DNA of 42,010 bases from Bacillus cytotoxicus (GTDB lineage: Bacteria > Bacillota > Bacilli > Bacillales > Bacillaceae_G). Shown one piece after another: positions 1-8,800 of the stretch. The stretch covers positions 1 through 42,010 of the forward strand of contig NZ_JAMBOP010000038.1 of assembly GCF_023715645.1 (NCBI RefSeq). Direction: 5' to 3'. Below the pieces are notes generated by a model, which ran no database searches, was not told the DNA's origin, and worked only from the letters and a program-made list of their open reading frames with translations. Position numbers and translations under genes: made by a program. The stretch's first letter is position 1, and every line of letters begins with the position of its first letter.

Positions 1-119
1 AACTTCTCCTCCAAATCCCCAACCTCCAATAAACAGATACTTTCAGTTTACTAGAAAATTGGTTTTAATGAGCTAAAGTGTAAAAGGTTTCTTAGCGAAA
101 ACTGTCAATTTTATTTTAG

Positions 120-494
120 CGTTTACATAGCCATATCTATGTAGTAGATGTTATGTGGTTACAAGTACTTAAAGGAATTGGTATGCAAGAAGCATTGGAA
201 GCTTCTATGTCATTATTAGAAAAGACTAATTTATATTCTGTAGATGAATTTATTAAGTCTTTCGAAGAAATAGCTTCACAGTATGATGAATGGATGAATA
301 GCCAAAAAGATTTTGAACAAAAAATCCATTTGAATAATCCTTGGTTAGGTGCTAGAGAGACTGCATACTCAGAAATTTTATTTCATGTTGTCAATCATGG
401 TACCTATCATCGTGGGAACATAACAACCATGTTAAGACAACAGGGGCACGCTTCAACAATGAATGACCTCGCTTTATATTGGTATCAGAGTTAG
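120..494 (+). pseudogene. DinB-family protein, 5'-truncated remnant
   Basis: The C-terminal half of a DinB/YfiT-type four-helix metal-binding protein is visible. The segment around HVVNHGTYHRGN, with its paired histidines and following Arg, is the usual C-terminal DinB signature. DinB proteins are usually about 150-165 residues, but only 113 follow the first ATG at 153. The reading frame continues upstream of that ATG as HIYVVDVMW, which also resembles the family, and then meets a TAG at 117. No ribosome binding site precedes 153. The homology running past the start, plus the upstream stop, suggest a decayed gene rather than a short protein. Function is unknown; relatives are thiol-dependent or metal-dependent enzymes of stress metabolism. 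Confidence 0.7.
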
Positions 495-559
495 GTCAAA
501 TAGTACTTGTAAATTAGTGATAGGGGTCACCTTACATGGCCCCTAATAAATAATTGTAG

Positions 560-650
560 AAATATAAAATTCTCATTTTGGGGATATTTCAAAATTTCAG
601 CTTGATGAGCATGCGTCAAGACCCAAAACTGAAAAATTTATTTACACACT
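560..650. repeat. Partial copy of a Tn3-end-like MITE
   Basis: The stretch holds a TTTTGGGGATATTT block and CAGCTTGATGAGCATGCGTCAAG-like inverted ends. These resemble the better preserved copies at 3619-3767 and 21718-21854. It lies between the DinB remnant and the terminator of the M60 gene. The match is degenerate and the boundaries are approximate. Confidence 0.45.
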
Positions 651-685
651 TTTTATGGCGCGTAAAATTTTAAATAATAATAAAA

Positions 686-715
686 AAACAAACCCTCATG
701 ATAGAGAGTTTGTTT
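686..715 (-). terminator. Intrinsic terminator of the M60 protease gene
   Basis: AAACAAACCCTC pairs with GAGAGTTTGTTT across a short loop. On the minus strand the stem is followed by a T run. It lies about 30 bases past the stop codon at 747. Confidence 0.8.
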
Positions 716-746
716 CCGCGTATCTGGTATTACCTAAAAAGTAAAA

Positions 747-3272
747 TCATTGGGTACTTTTTTTACTCAATAAAAGTAAACCTAAACCCATTAATACAGA
801 AAAGATTCCTATATATAAATTTACAGAAATTCCACGCCCTGTTTTTGGTAATATCTTTCCATCTTCTCTCGTATTTAGTTTCTCACCTGTACTCGGCTTC
901 TCACCTGTACTTGGTTTCTCACCTGTACTCGGCTTCTCACCTGTACTTGGCTTCTCACCTGTACTCGGCTTCTCACCTGTACTTGGCTTCTCACCTGTAC
1001 TTGGCTTCTCACCTGTACTCGGCTTCTCACCTGTACTTGGTTTCTCACCTGTACTTGGCTTCTCACCTGTACTTGGTTTCTCACCTGTATTTGGTTTCTC
1101 ACCTGTACTTGGTTTCTCATCCGTACTTGGCTTCTCACCTGTATTTGGTTTCTCACCTGTACTTGGTTTCTCATCCGTACTTGGCTTCTCACCTGCACTT
1201 GGTGAATCTGTTTCTGCTTTTACTTTCTCTAATCGATTATTTTTCATTCTGAATAGGTAAGTTTTATCCCCTTCCTTAGTCGTTTCTGAATTTCCATAAT
1301 AATATTTTAGTCGCGAAGGTTCTGCATGATATATTTTAATTATATCCCCCTCCTCATATGTTAAGCCGTTAATAGCTCCTTCCAATGTGTTTTTAGTACT
1401 CTCTTGTCCTTGTACTTTCACATTTACTTTTTGTTTTTTGTTTTTGTCATGTATTTCCACACCGATATATTCTTTGTTTGCAAAATAGCTATGCACTGAA
1501 CCATCTGTTCCTACAAAACTTAATTTTTTGGTTTGAGGATGTACTGTTAAGCTTCCTACTAAATATGATCCCAATCCTAAAAATTCTAGTGTATCTCCAT
1601 ATTCCACATTAACCGGAGTACTTATAAGATTACTATTTCCATACTTATTTGTTAACTTTATTAATAAATTCCCCTTATTTTTTCCAATCTTAGAAGCTTC
1701 AATAGAAGATGTGGTAACAGAAATATTAACATTGGAATTATCGTTTAAATTACGAATATCCGTCAAAAATTTAGAGGCATCTAAATGAGAAGCATCTTGT
1801 TCCCCTAATAATACTGTTGGAATATCTTTTATATTTGCTGTTGGAATAATGTACGGACTGAGTTCTCTATCTACTATTTTATTTTCTTCTATTATATTTT
1901 TCCAAATGGGAAGTGTTATTTTTGGATATTTTCCTACTATCTTCTTTGTTTCGTCGTTTGCATATAACCCCCATTTTTCAAAGAAAGGTAATAAATTCCT
2001 ATCAGTAACCTTACTTGCCATTTGAATAAATAATTGCTTTTTACTATCATCAGTATCCAATTTATGATTTTTTAAAACTCGATACTCTTGATTAAGTTTT
2101 GGATAAAAATTATTTCCGTATGCTTGGCGTAATTGCTCAAACATTCCAAGTTTAACCCATACATTTTCATTATCAAAGTTTTTATTAGGATCATTTAATT
2201 CTAAAAAGTCTCTTATTTCTTTTTTGGAACCTTTCAGGCGATTAGGAAATCCTAATTTTTCTTGAATGACTAACGCTGGAATATTAACAGTTACTTCTCC
2301 TAAGCCACTCCATTTATAATCTGGATTTTGATATGTATGTCCCATCTCATGCCATACTCCCCATTGCTGTTGATTTGATGGAGTACTCAAAATATCTTTA
2401 CCTGCACCAGTATTTTTTTGGAAACAAATATATTCACTTGTTGCATAAGCGTATCCGGCACCGTTATCCGGATTTACAATGTGTATTTTATTATCATATT
2501 TTTTGGCAACACCATTGGCATCCAAATTTAATCCTGAAACCTCATTTTGAATTAAATACATCTTGTCCCAGTACTCTAATAAATCTTCTACTGATCTATT
2601 TTTTAACGTTTCAGCAGCAAGTGTATATTGAAATGTACCAAATACATGTTTACCAATTAGTTCAACGAACGGAGCCTTTGGCATTTTTTTCAACATGTTT
2701 ATCCATTCATCTTGTGTGGTTTTCCCTAAAATGAATTTAGGTACATCCTCTCCCCCCCATATTGAAACTGTAATCGTATTTGTTTCAGATTTATTTTTGA
2801 GATATAACATTCCATCTCCTTTATCAAAAACAATGTCATTATCTCCACTTTTTAATTCAAAATTAGTATAACCAATGTCTTTATTATCATTTAAATATTC
2901 ATATGTTCCAATTCTTCCGATAGTAGCATACAGTTTTGCTGAATTATCCGCATTGTGAACTTGAATTTTAATATGTTCTCCTTTTTTAACAAAAATTCCT
3001 GTCGGTTCTAAATCAGTGTGATACATTGTACGATTTTCTAAAGATCTTCTGGTATTCGCATCTCCTCTTGGTTTTAAAACAAATTTTTCACTCCGATCTG
3101 TTGCCTGTAATTCATTTTTAGTCGGTTTATCCTCATACGCCGCATGAGATATTTTTGGATAAAATTGCTGTGGCAATATAATTACCATGATCGCGATCAA
3201 AATGCGTAATAATTCAGAAACTTTAAAACGACTTAGTTTGTAACTTTTAACCCCACTCCCTTGTCGATTCAT
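747..3272 (-). CDS. LPXTG-anchored M60 (enhancin-like) metalloprotease
   Basis: An 841-residue cell-surface protease. The N-terminus is a basic, hydrophobic signal region (about residues 20-44, ending SHAA). The zinc site is HEMGH at 308-312 with a downstream Glu at 326, the gluzincin pattern of peptidase family M60, whose members cleave mucin-like glycoproteins. A proline-rich repeat region (about 690-800, STGEKP units) is followed by the sortase signal LPKTG at 808-812, a membrane segment and the tail SKKSTQ. The repeat region probably spans the peptidoglycan so that the catalytic part is displayed outside. Bacillus enhancin-like proteins are known as gut mucus or peritrophic-matrix factors; that role here is inferred. 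The gene is monocistronic, with its own terminator. Confidence 0.9.
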   Translation of the reverse strand: MNRQGSGVKSYKLSRFKVSELLRILIAIMVIILPQQFYPKISHAAYEDKPTKNELQATDRSEKFVLKPRGDANTRRSLENRTMYHTDLEPTGIFVKKGEHIKIQVHNADNSAKLYATIGRIGTYEYLNDNKDIGYTNFELKSGDNDIVFDKGDGMLYLKNKSETNTITVSIWGGEDVPKFILGKTTQDEWINMLKKMPKAPFVELIGKHVFGTFQYTLAAETLKNRSVEDLLEYWDKMYLIQNEVSGLNLDANGVAKKYDNKIHIVNPDNGAGYAYATSEYICFQKNTGAGKDILSTPSNQQQWGVWHEMGHTYQNPDYKWSGLGEVTVNIPALVIQEKLGFPNRLKGSKKEIRDFLELNDPNKNFDNENVWVKLGMFEQLRQAYGNNFYPKLNQEYRVLKNHKLDTDDSKKQLFIQMASKVTDRNLLPFFEKWGLYANDETKKIVGKYPKITLPIWKNIIEENKIVDRELSPYIIPTANIKDIPTVLLGEQDASHLDASKFLTDIRNLNDNSNVNISVTTSSIEASKIGKNKGNLLIKLTNKYGNSNLISTPVNVEYGDTLEFLGLGSYLVGSLTVHPQTKKLSFVGTDGSVHSYFANKEYIGVEIHDKNKKQKVNVKVQGQESTKNTLEGAINGLTYEEGDIIKIYHAEPSRLKYYYGNSETTKEGDKTYLFRMKNNRLEKVKAETDSPSAGEKPSTDEKPSTGEKPNTGEKPSTDEKPSTGEKPNTGEKPSTGEKPSTGEKPSTGEKPSTGEKPSTGEKPSTGEKPSTGEKPSTGEKPSTGEKPSTGEKPSTGEKLNTREDGKILPKTGRGISVNLYIGIFSVLMGLGLLLLSKKSTQ
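879..1203 (-). repeat. 18-bp tandem repeat array coding STGEKP units
   Basis: About 18 copies of an 18-bp unit lie inside the M60 protease gene. They encode STGEKP with variants STDEKP and NTGEKP. The unit length keeps the frame, so copy-number change alters wall-spanning length without breaking the LPKTG anchor. Third-position variants (CTT/CTC, GGC/GGT) are interspersed, suggesting expansion by recombination or slippage. Confidence 0.95.
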
Positions 3273-3618
3273 GCTGTACTCCCTCCATTTTTTATTATCT
3301 TAGCAAAGATTAATACTAAGAATCTTAATAATTATAACTTTAATAAGATACATGTCAAATATAAGATTTAGCTCTTTTTATTGCGATAAAACTAACCATA
3401 AATTTTTCAATTTAATACTAATTGATTTTAGAATCCAATAGAGTATCCATCAATTTAAGCGGAATTTAAGTGTTAATATTTTACCTGATAATATTATAAT
3501 TTATTATATTGAAAATATATAAGAATCGTTATTAAATATAAGTTAATGTTTCATTTAATCTGAAATAAAAATTTCATTTGAATATTAAAAAACGCTATTC
3601 TTTTTGTAGAAATATACA

Positions 3619-3748
3619 CATGCCCATCAACTTAAGAATTTTATAACACCCAAAAACAAAAAAATTGTTCATTTTCACATGAAGATGTACAATTTTCTCG
3701 TTTTTGGGGTATTTGTATTTCTTAGCTTGATAACAATGTGGTACCGCC
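3619..3748. repeat. Palindromic MITE-like element with Tn3-type ends
   Basis: The left end reads TGCCCATCAACTTAAG and the right end CTTAGCTTGATAACAATG. The inner part is a long imperfect hairpin (CACCCAAAAAC against GTTTTTGGGG, then AATTGT against ACAATT). A second copy lies at 21718-21854. The end sequence read outward-in, ACCGCCACATTG...TAAG, resembles Tn3-family terminal repeats. It has no coding capacity. Confidence 0.7.
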
Positions 3749-3767
3749 AAGTGCCCATCAAGCTAAG
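3721..3767. repeat. Head-to-head junction of two transposon-like ends
   Basis: CTTAGCTTGAT (3721-3731) and ATCAAGCTAAG (3757-3767) are perfect inverted repeats around a GGTACC centre. Each half alone looks like the same Tn3-type end, so two ends appear to abut here. Confidence 0.6.
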
Positions 3768-3956
3768 GTTAATATCCCTCCCTATACATTTACATTTCAT
3801 CATTTAATATCAATACATTTAAATAATAAAATGTAAATACATTGAAATCTATTTAAATGCTTATTATAATTTATCTAGTAGAAAGCTTTGTACATAATGA
3901 TTTTAATATTTTTGTAGGAATATATTTCAAAAACGAAAAAGTAGAGGGGAAAATAA

Positions 3957-5807
3957 ATGAAAATTTTAAAAGGAATGCTCGTGTCTACAATAGCAATTAC
4001 AACTTTTACAGGAGTAGGACAAACTTTTAATATAGTAAGTGCTGCTTCAAACGATTCAGTAGTACAGAAAAAAGAAGCGAATGTAGAAAAACAAGAAGAA
4101 AAGCAAATCATTGTAAAGTTTAAAAATGAGATTCATTTACCGTATGAAGATGGGATAGAAAAGCGAATAAAACAAGAAAAAAATGATATAGTACTAGAAA
4201 AGCTTTTTTCTGAATTCCCAGATTTAACATTAACACGCGTATTTACATCTGTAAGTCCTGACGAAATTCAAAGTCTAAATAAAAGTGTTAAAACCGATAA
4301 TAATACTTCATCTTCTAACTTATTAAATTATTATGTAATTCAAGTTTCAAAGAATGGACAAGCCGAAGTATTAGTAGAAAAGTTAAAACAATCACCTTTA
4401 ATAGAGGATGTATACATAAAAGAACCAGAAAATGTAACACCACCAGAAGTACAAATGCCAAACTTACTTCTTAATCCTTATGATGATCCTAGATTTGAAA
4501 ACCAAGGATATCTAAAAGAGGCGCCATATGGGATTAATGCACCTTATGCATGGAGCATTAAGGGCGGCGATGGAGAAGGTACAACATTTGCAGATATGGA
4601 GTATGGCTGGTTATTAAATCATGAAGATCTAGAAAAGCAAAATATCGAACTTATATCTGGAAAAAATACAGATGCTCACGCCGGACACGGGACATCGGTT
4701 CTAGGGATTGTTTCTGCAGAAGATAATCAAATCGGCAATATTGGTATTGCACCAAAAGCCACAGTAAAAGTAGTATCTCAAATTAGGGATGACGGTAGCA
4801 ATAACAAAGCGGATGCTATATTAAGTGCTGTAAACACTCTACATGCTGGTGATGTTTTATTGCTAGAGGCACAATCATCTTATGAAGGATATCGTGATAG
4901 ATATTTGCCGGTTGAAGTGCAACCAGATGTATTTGATGCGATTCGCACGGGAACGGATAAAGGGATTGTAATCATCGAGGCTGGAGCAAATGGTTGGAAT
5001 GACCTAGATAAATTTAAAGATAAAAATGGTAAACAAGTCTTAAATCGTAATAGCAAAGATTTTAAAGATTCCGGTGCAATCATGGTCGGAGCTGCTTTAT
5101 CAGCTGTTCCTCACGGGCGTTCATGGTTTTCAAATTATGGCAGTCGAATTGATGTATATGGATGGGGTGAAAAGGTAGATACAACTTCTGCGGAACCAAA
5201 TAGAAGTGCTAAAAATTTATATACGTCTAGCTTTAATGGTACATCTAGCGCCTCACCAATTATTGCTGGTGCAGCCGTTTCACTACAAAGTATTGCGAAG
5301 GAACATTTAGGTCAACCTTATAAACCAAGTGAATTAAGAGACATCTTAAGTAACTCAAATACAGGAACACAATCTGGAGAACCAGATTATGATAGAATTG
5401 GTGTTTTACCAGATTTAAAAGCTATATTGTCAAAATTAGGATTTCAACCAAATGAAGAAGATTCAAAATACCTGAGAGAAAAAGAACCAAATAACGAAGA
5501 TACAAAAGCAAATCCAATAGATTTCAATACGACTATTAAAGGAATTCTTAACGACAATGATAAGTCAGATATCTATACTTTTACGATTAATTCACCGCAA
5601 AATATAGATATTTCCGTAGTAAATGAAAAACAAATTGGAATGACATGGACACTTTATCATGAATCAAATCTAGAAAACATTGTAGCATATGGGAAAAATA
5701 ACGATAATACCATTAAAGGCGAATATAATGCGAAACCAGGGAAATATTATTTGCATGTTTATAAATATGAAAATAAAAATGGGTCGTATTTATTAAACGT
5801 AAAATAG
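3957..5807 (+). CDS. Secreted subtilisin-like (S8) serine protease
   Basis: A 616-residue exported protease. A signal peptide (about residues 1-30, ending SAAS) is followed by a pro-region and a peptidase S8 domain from about 180 to 490. The catalytic triad is visible: Asp213 in ADMEYGW, His244 in HAGHGTS and Ser430 in GTSSASP. The C-terminal part (about 505-616, beginning EKEPNNEDTKANPI) looks like a bacterial pre-peptidase C-terminal beta-sandwich domain, often removed or used for substrate binding. The start at 3957 is supported by GAGGGG 7-8 bases upstream. It lies divergent from the M60 protease, so two extracellular proteases are neighbours. The exact substrate is unknown. Confidence 0.93.
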   Translation: MKILKGMLVSTIAITTFTGVGQTFNIVSAASNDSVVQKKEANVEKQEEKQIIVKFKNEIHLPYEDGIEKRIKQEKNDIVLEKLFSEFPDLTLTRVFTSVSPDEIQSLNKSVKTDNNTSSSNLLNYYVIQVSKNGQAEVLVEKLKQSPLIEDVYIKEPENVTPPEVQMPNLLLNPYDDPRFENQGYLKEAPYGINAPYAWSIKGGDGEGTTFADMEYGWLLNHEDLEKQNIELISGKNTDAHAGHGTSVLGIVSAEDNQIGNIGIAPKATVKVVSQIRDDGSNNKADAILSAVNTLHAGDVLLLEAQSSYEGYRDRYLPVEVQPDVFDAIRTGTDKGIVIIEAGANGWNDLDKFKDKNGKQVLNRNSKDFKDSGAIMVGAALSAVPHGRSWFSNYGSRIDVYGWGEKVDTTSAEPNRSAKNLYTSSFNGTSSASPIIAGAAVSLQSIAKEHLGQPYKPSELRDILSNSNTGTQSGEPDYDRIGVLPDLKAILSKLGFQPNEEDSKYLREKEPNNEDTKANPIDFNTTIKGILNDNDKSDIYTFTINSPQNIDISVVNEKQIGMTWTLYHESNLENIVAYGKNNDNTIKGEYNAKPGKYYLHVYKYENKNGSYLLNVK

Positions 5808-5853
5808 GTTATACTTTTCTTAGTTCTGTCCTATGTAAAAGGCTAAGAAAAAA

Positions 5854-6066
5854 GGGGCTGACTCAAAAGAGATGTAGATGTCTTTTGAATCAGCTCCTTC
5901 TTATATGTTCACTGATATATCGGCGATTTTTCAAATATATCGACCATTTCTTTCAATATATCAGCGATTTTTTCGATATATCGGCGATTCGACACGAAAT
6001 AAAGACCGCTCGACGAAATTCGACACGTCAAATACATGAAAAGGAGCTGACTAGTCCTTTTTCATA
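5854..6066 (+). repeat. ~210-bp dispersed repeat with ATATATCGGCG units, copy 1
   Basis: The element starts with a 17-bp-arm hairpin (5854-5870 against 5881-5897), continues with four roughly 20-bp units of the type GATATATCGGCGATTTTTCA, then a GATTCGACACGA block, and closes with AAAAGGAGCTGACTAGTCC. An inverted copy is at 33155-33345. The first hairpin probably ends S8 protease transcription. Confidence 0.75.
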
Positions 6067-6102
6067 TATCTAAAAAAACAAAAATCATCTTAAATCAAAA
6101 AG

Positions 6103-7233
6103 TTATTTTAATCTCTTTTTAACAAACAAAATAAAAATCAACAAACTAACAACCCCAGATACCGCACAAACAATAAATAACATTTGATATCCCATAATTT
6201 GTGAAACAAACCCTAGAATGATAGATCCTAACCCAATCCCTAAATCAAACGCAGTAAAAAATGTAGCGTTCGCCACTCCTCGTTTCTCTGGCGGAGCTAA
6301 TCGTATAGTTGCTACTTGAAGAGCAGGTTGTGCCGATCCGAATCCAATTCCATATAAAATAGCAGTAATAACGACTCCAACAATCCCTTTTGTCATTGCG
6401 AGGACGAATAGTGCAATTATCATTATAAAAAGCGCAGGAACAATAATGATTCCTTCTCCGCGCTTATCAGATATTTTCCCAGCAATCGGTCTAATGACTA
6501 TAAGTGTGACAGCATAAACTAAGAAAAAAGCACCTGCATTCACTTGAATCTTTGCCGCAAACAGTGGTAAGAATGTTGTTATGCCACCAAAAGTAATGGA
6601 TAAGAAAAATGTCACTATAGCGATTGGTAAAACCGTTTTTTCAAAAAATGATATTGGTTGTTTTGATGTATGTTGAACTGCTGAAATTTTTGTACCAAAT
6701 GCAAGTATGAATGCCATAATTGCTAATGCAGTGCATAGTAAAAATAGATAATGAAATGAAAATGATTTCGCTACCCAAAGACCTAGTATCGGTCCTAAAG
6801 CCATGCCTAAAGTCATCGCAAGTCCATACCATCCCATTCCTTCTCCGCGACGAGATTGTGGAATTACATCCGTCACAGCCGTTCCGATTGAAGTTGTCGC
6901 AATTGCCCAGCTAACTCCATGAAGGATACGTAATGCCACTAAAAATATAACACCTGTTACCCAATCGTAAAAATACATGGTAATTGCAAAAAAGAGTAGT
7001 CCGCTTATTATAAATACGCGCCGGCCATATCGATCCATTAATCCGCCAACAATAGGACGAACAATGACTGCCGATATGGTAAACACGCCAACAATAAATC
7101 CAACTTGAGATTCACTTCCACCCAATTGTTTAATAAACATAGGTAGTGTTGGCATTAACAAATAAAAGCCACTAAATAGTAGTAATGCTGTAATTGTCAG
7201 CATTACATAGTTCTTTGTCCATAAACGTTCCAT
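6103..7233 (-). CDS. MFS drug-efflux-type transporter
   Basis: A 376-residue, very hydrophobic protein with about 12 predicted membrane segments. The major facilitator signature between segments 2 and 3 is visible as GGLMDRYGRR (about residues 63-72), and a second-half counterpart as GKISDKRGEG. The size fits short drug:H+ antiporter-type or sugar-efflux-type MFS proteins. AAGGAG lies 9 bases before the ATG at 7233. It follows azoR on the same strand with a terminator between, so it may be expressed by readthrough or from its own promoter. Together with azoreductase and a divergent MarR, this suggests a response to quinones, azo dyes or other electrophiles; the substrate is inferred. Confidence 0.85.
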   Translation of the reverse strand: MERLWTKNYVMLTITALLLFSGFYLLMPTLPMFIKQLGGSESQVGFIVGVFTISAVIVRPIVGGLMDRYGRRVFIISGLLFFAITMYFYDWVTGVIFLVALRILHGVSWAIATTSIGTAVTDVIPQSRRGEGMGWYGLAMTLGMALGPILGLWVAKSFSFHYLFLLCTALAIMAFILAFGTKISAVQHTSKQPISFFEKTVLPIAIVTFFLSITFGGITTFLPLFAAKIQVNAGAFFLVYAVTLIVIRPIAGKISDKRGEGIIIVPALFIMIIALFVLAMTKGIVGVVITAILYGIGFGSAQPALQVATIRLAPPEKRGVANATFFTAFDLGIGLGSIILGFVSQIMGYQMLFIVCAVSGVVSLLIFILFVKKRLK

Positions 7234-7264
7234 TGAAATATACTCCTTCTTTCTATCGGTTCAT

Positions 7265-7296
7265 TAAAAAAGCAGTACCACCTCTTGGTACTGCCT
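7265..7296 (-). terminator. Terminator between azoR and the MFS gene
   Basis: GCAGTACCA (7272-7280) pairs perfectly with TGGTACTGC (7286-7294). On the minus strand it is followed by six T residues. It is placed to end or attenuate azoR transcription before the transporter gene. Confidence 0.85.
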
Positions 7297-7310
7297 TGAT
7301 GTTTTGTTCA

Positions 7311-7937
7311 TTAGAACGTACTTGCTACTTTAACCGCCTGTTCAAGCCCTGCCGCAATAATTTCTTCTGCTTGATCTGGGAATTGGTTGTGACCTTCAAT
7401 CACTACTTTCTCGATATCTTTTGCACCGAAGAAGCCCATCATACTAGCTACATATTTAACAGCCATTTCCATTTCAGCTGCTGGTCCTTTCGAATATACA
7501 CCGCCACTTGCGTTTAATAATGCAATTTTCTTATCTCCAATCAAGCCTACTGGACCTTCTGGCGTATACTTAAATGTTTTGCCCGCGCGGTTTAAATAAT
7601 CGATATATGTGTGTAGTACAGCTGGGATCGTTAAATTCCATAATGGGAAACCAAAGACAACTTTATCAGCTGCAAGGAATTGATCTAAATATTTATCAGC
7701 AACAGCTACTGCCTTCGCTTCCTTTTCTGTTAAATCAAGTCCTCTACTAGCCTTAAATGTACCGTTAATCATATCTACCCCTACATAAGGCAATTCTTCA
7801 TTATATAAATCAAGCTCTACTACTGTATCATTCGGATGCGATTCTTTATAACTCGCTAAAAAAGCCTCATATAATTTCACACTAACCGCTTGATCAGCTG
7901 GACGATTGTTTGCTTTTACAAATAAAACTGTTGTCAT
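7311..7937 (-). CDS. azoR: FMN-dependent NADH:quinone/azo reductase
   Basis: A 208-residue flavodoxin-fold enzyme of the AzoR family, which reduces azo bonds and quinones with NADH through bound FMN and acts as a cytosolic dimer. Family landmarks: the N-terminal VLFVKANNRP strand-loop, the FMN-contacting FGFPLWNLTIPAVLHTYID segment (about residues 95-113) and the LLNASGGVYS loop. The length matches Bacillus AzoR proteins. AGGAGG lies 8 bases before the ATG. The gene is divergent from a MarR regulator (8109). Its likely promoter (minus strand -35 TTGACT, 17 bases, -10 TACTAT at 8048-8053) has its -35 inside the palindromic operator at 8065-8093, so MarR repression released by quinone-like inducers is likely. 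Confidence 0.93.
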   Translation of the reverse strand: MTTVLFVKANNRPADQAVSVKLYEAFLASYKESHPNDTVVELDLYNEELPYVGVDMINGTFKASRGLDLTEKEAKAVAVADKYLDQFLAADKVVFGFPLWNLTIPAVLHTYIDYLNRAGKTFKYTPEGPVGLIGDKKIALLNASGGVYSKGPAAEMEMAVKYVASMMGFFGAKDIEKVVIEGHNQFPDQAEEIIAAGLEQAVKVASTF

Positions 7938-8022
7938 TCTCTTTTCCTCCTGTTACTCACTCTTACTTTGTTCTATATTTATTCCCTAAAAAGAACATTC
8001 TATTTCTAACAAAAACAATATG

Positions 8023-8093
8023 GTCAACTTGATTGACTACTTCACACATAGTACAATGAATTTTAAATAAAGTCAACCTGATTGACTTTATTT
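8023..8093. promoter_or_regulatory. Paired MarR operators and overlapping divergent promoters
   Basis: Operator 1 is GTCAACTTGATTGAC (8023-8037). Operator 2 is AAATAAAGTCAA-CCTGA-TTGACTTTATTT, with perfect 12-bp arms (8065-8093). Both share GTCAA-N5-TTGAC. The marR promoter reads TTGATT (8029-8034), 17 bases, TACAAT (8052-8057). The azoR promoter on the minus strand reads TTGACT, 17 bases, TACTAT (8048-8053). Each -35 sits in one operator and the two -10 boxes overlap. Confidence 0.88.
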
Positions 8094-8108
8094 AAGGAGG
8101 TTATATAT

Positions 8109-8582
8109 ATGAATCATCAAGTATTTAGCGAATTAGATCTTACATCGCTTTTATCATTATCCTTTAGTGCATCGATTAATGAACTACATGAAAAATTAAG
8201 TGAATTGGGATTTGCAGACATTAGACCTTCACATGGTTTTTTGTTTAAATGTATTACCCCTAATGGAGCAACAGGTATAGAACTAGCAGAATACTTAGGA
8301 ATTACAAAACAAGCTGTGAGTAAAATGGTCGATTATCTTGAGAAACGTGGCTATGTGGTGCGCCAAACTCATCCCACTGATAAGAGAGGAAAAATTATCG
8401 TTTTAACCGAACGAGGTTGGTTAGCAGTGAAGGCGAAAGATGAAATACTAGCTGAAATTGAGCAGCGGTGGATCGAAAACATAGGAGCTGAACGAATGCA
8501 AATGTTCAAAGAAGATTTAACGAAATTAGTTTATGGAGCAAATGTCGATAAATTATCATCGAGGTTAAAGCCTGTTTGGTAA
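8109..8582 (+). CDS. MarR-family repressor divergent from azoR
   Basis: A 157-residue winged-helix regulator. The recognition helix region is IELAEYLGITKQAVSKMVDYLEKRGYV and the wing carries HPTDKRGK, both standard MarR features. The ATG at 8109 is chosen because AAGGAGG (8094-8100) lies 8 bases upstream; an earlier TTG at 8082 falls inside the operator. It probably represses itself and azoR through the two GTCAA-N5-TTGAC sites between the genes. It has no obvious conserved redox cysteine pair, so the inducer may bind non-covalently. Confident as MarR; the regulon is inferred from layout. Confidence 0.9.
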   Translation: MNHQVFSELDLTSLLSLSFSASINELHEKLSELGFADIRPSHGFLFKCITPNGATGIELAEYLGITKQAVSKMVDYLEKRGYVVRQTHPTDKRGKIIVLTERGWLAVKAKDEILAEIEQRWIENIGAERMQMFKEDLTKLVYGANVDKLSSRLKPVW

Positions 8583-8608
8583 ATATGTAGTCTATAGAAG
8601 AGATAACT

Positions 8609-8800
8609 ATATGTATCCAAGTTTAAAAACCCTTTTCTTTTTAGGTGGGCGAGAGCGGCTGGCCATGCGTAGAAGCGGTCGGGGCCTTTTTCTGCCACAT
8701 GCGAGATTTAAAACAAAAGGAGAATGCAAGTGCAGAATCTTTTTTTCTGCATAGCAGCAATCTGTATGTCAAAAAATCAAAGTGGATTTATATATATTCA
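8609..8800 (+). repeat. bcr1-like repeat, copy A (full length)
   Basis: It starts ATGTATCCAAGTTTAAAAACC, carries the core GAAGCGGTCGGGGCC-TTTTTCTGCCAC and ends TGGATTTATATATA. The same core recurs in at least eight other places here. It resembles the B. cereus group element bcr1; the name is from memory. Confidence 0.75.

Larger units (their letters stand above)
3273..3956. other. Divergent intergenic region of two secreted proteases
   Basis: No gene is seen. It is very AT-rich and holds the promoters of the M60 gene (minus) and the S8 gene (plus). A MITE-like repeat occupies about 3619-3767. I looked for a PlcR box (TATGNANNNNTNCATA) and found none. Confidence 0.6.

Noticed and set aside
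698-1252. Long open frames opposite the M60 repeat array (SHLYLASHLYSA-type and QVRSQVQVRN-type)
   Set aside because: They are antisense or shifted readings of the 18-bp repeats; open only because the unit length is a multiple of three.
3841-3870. ATGTAAATACAT-like sequence before the S8 protease as a PlcR box
   Set aside because: The half-sites are too close together; the PlcR box needs ATG-N-A-N4-T-N-CAT spacing.
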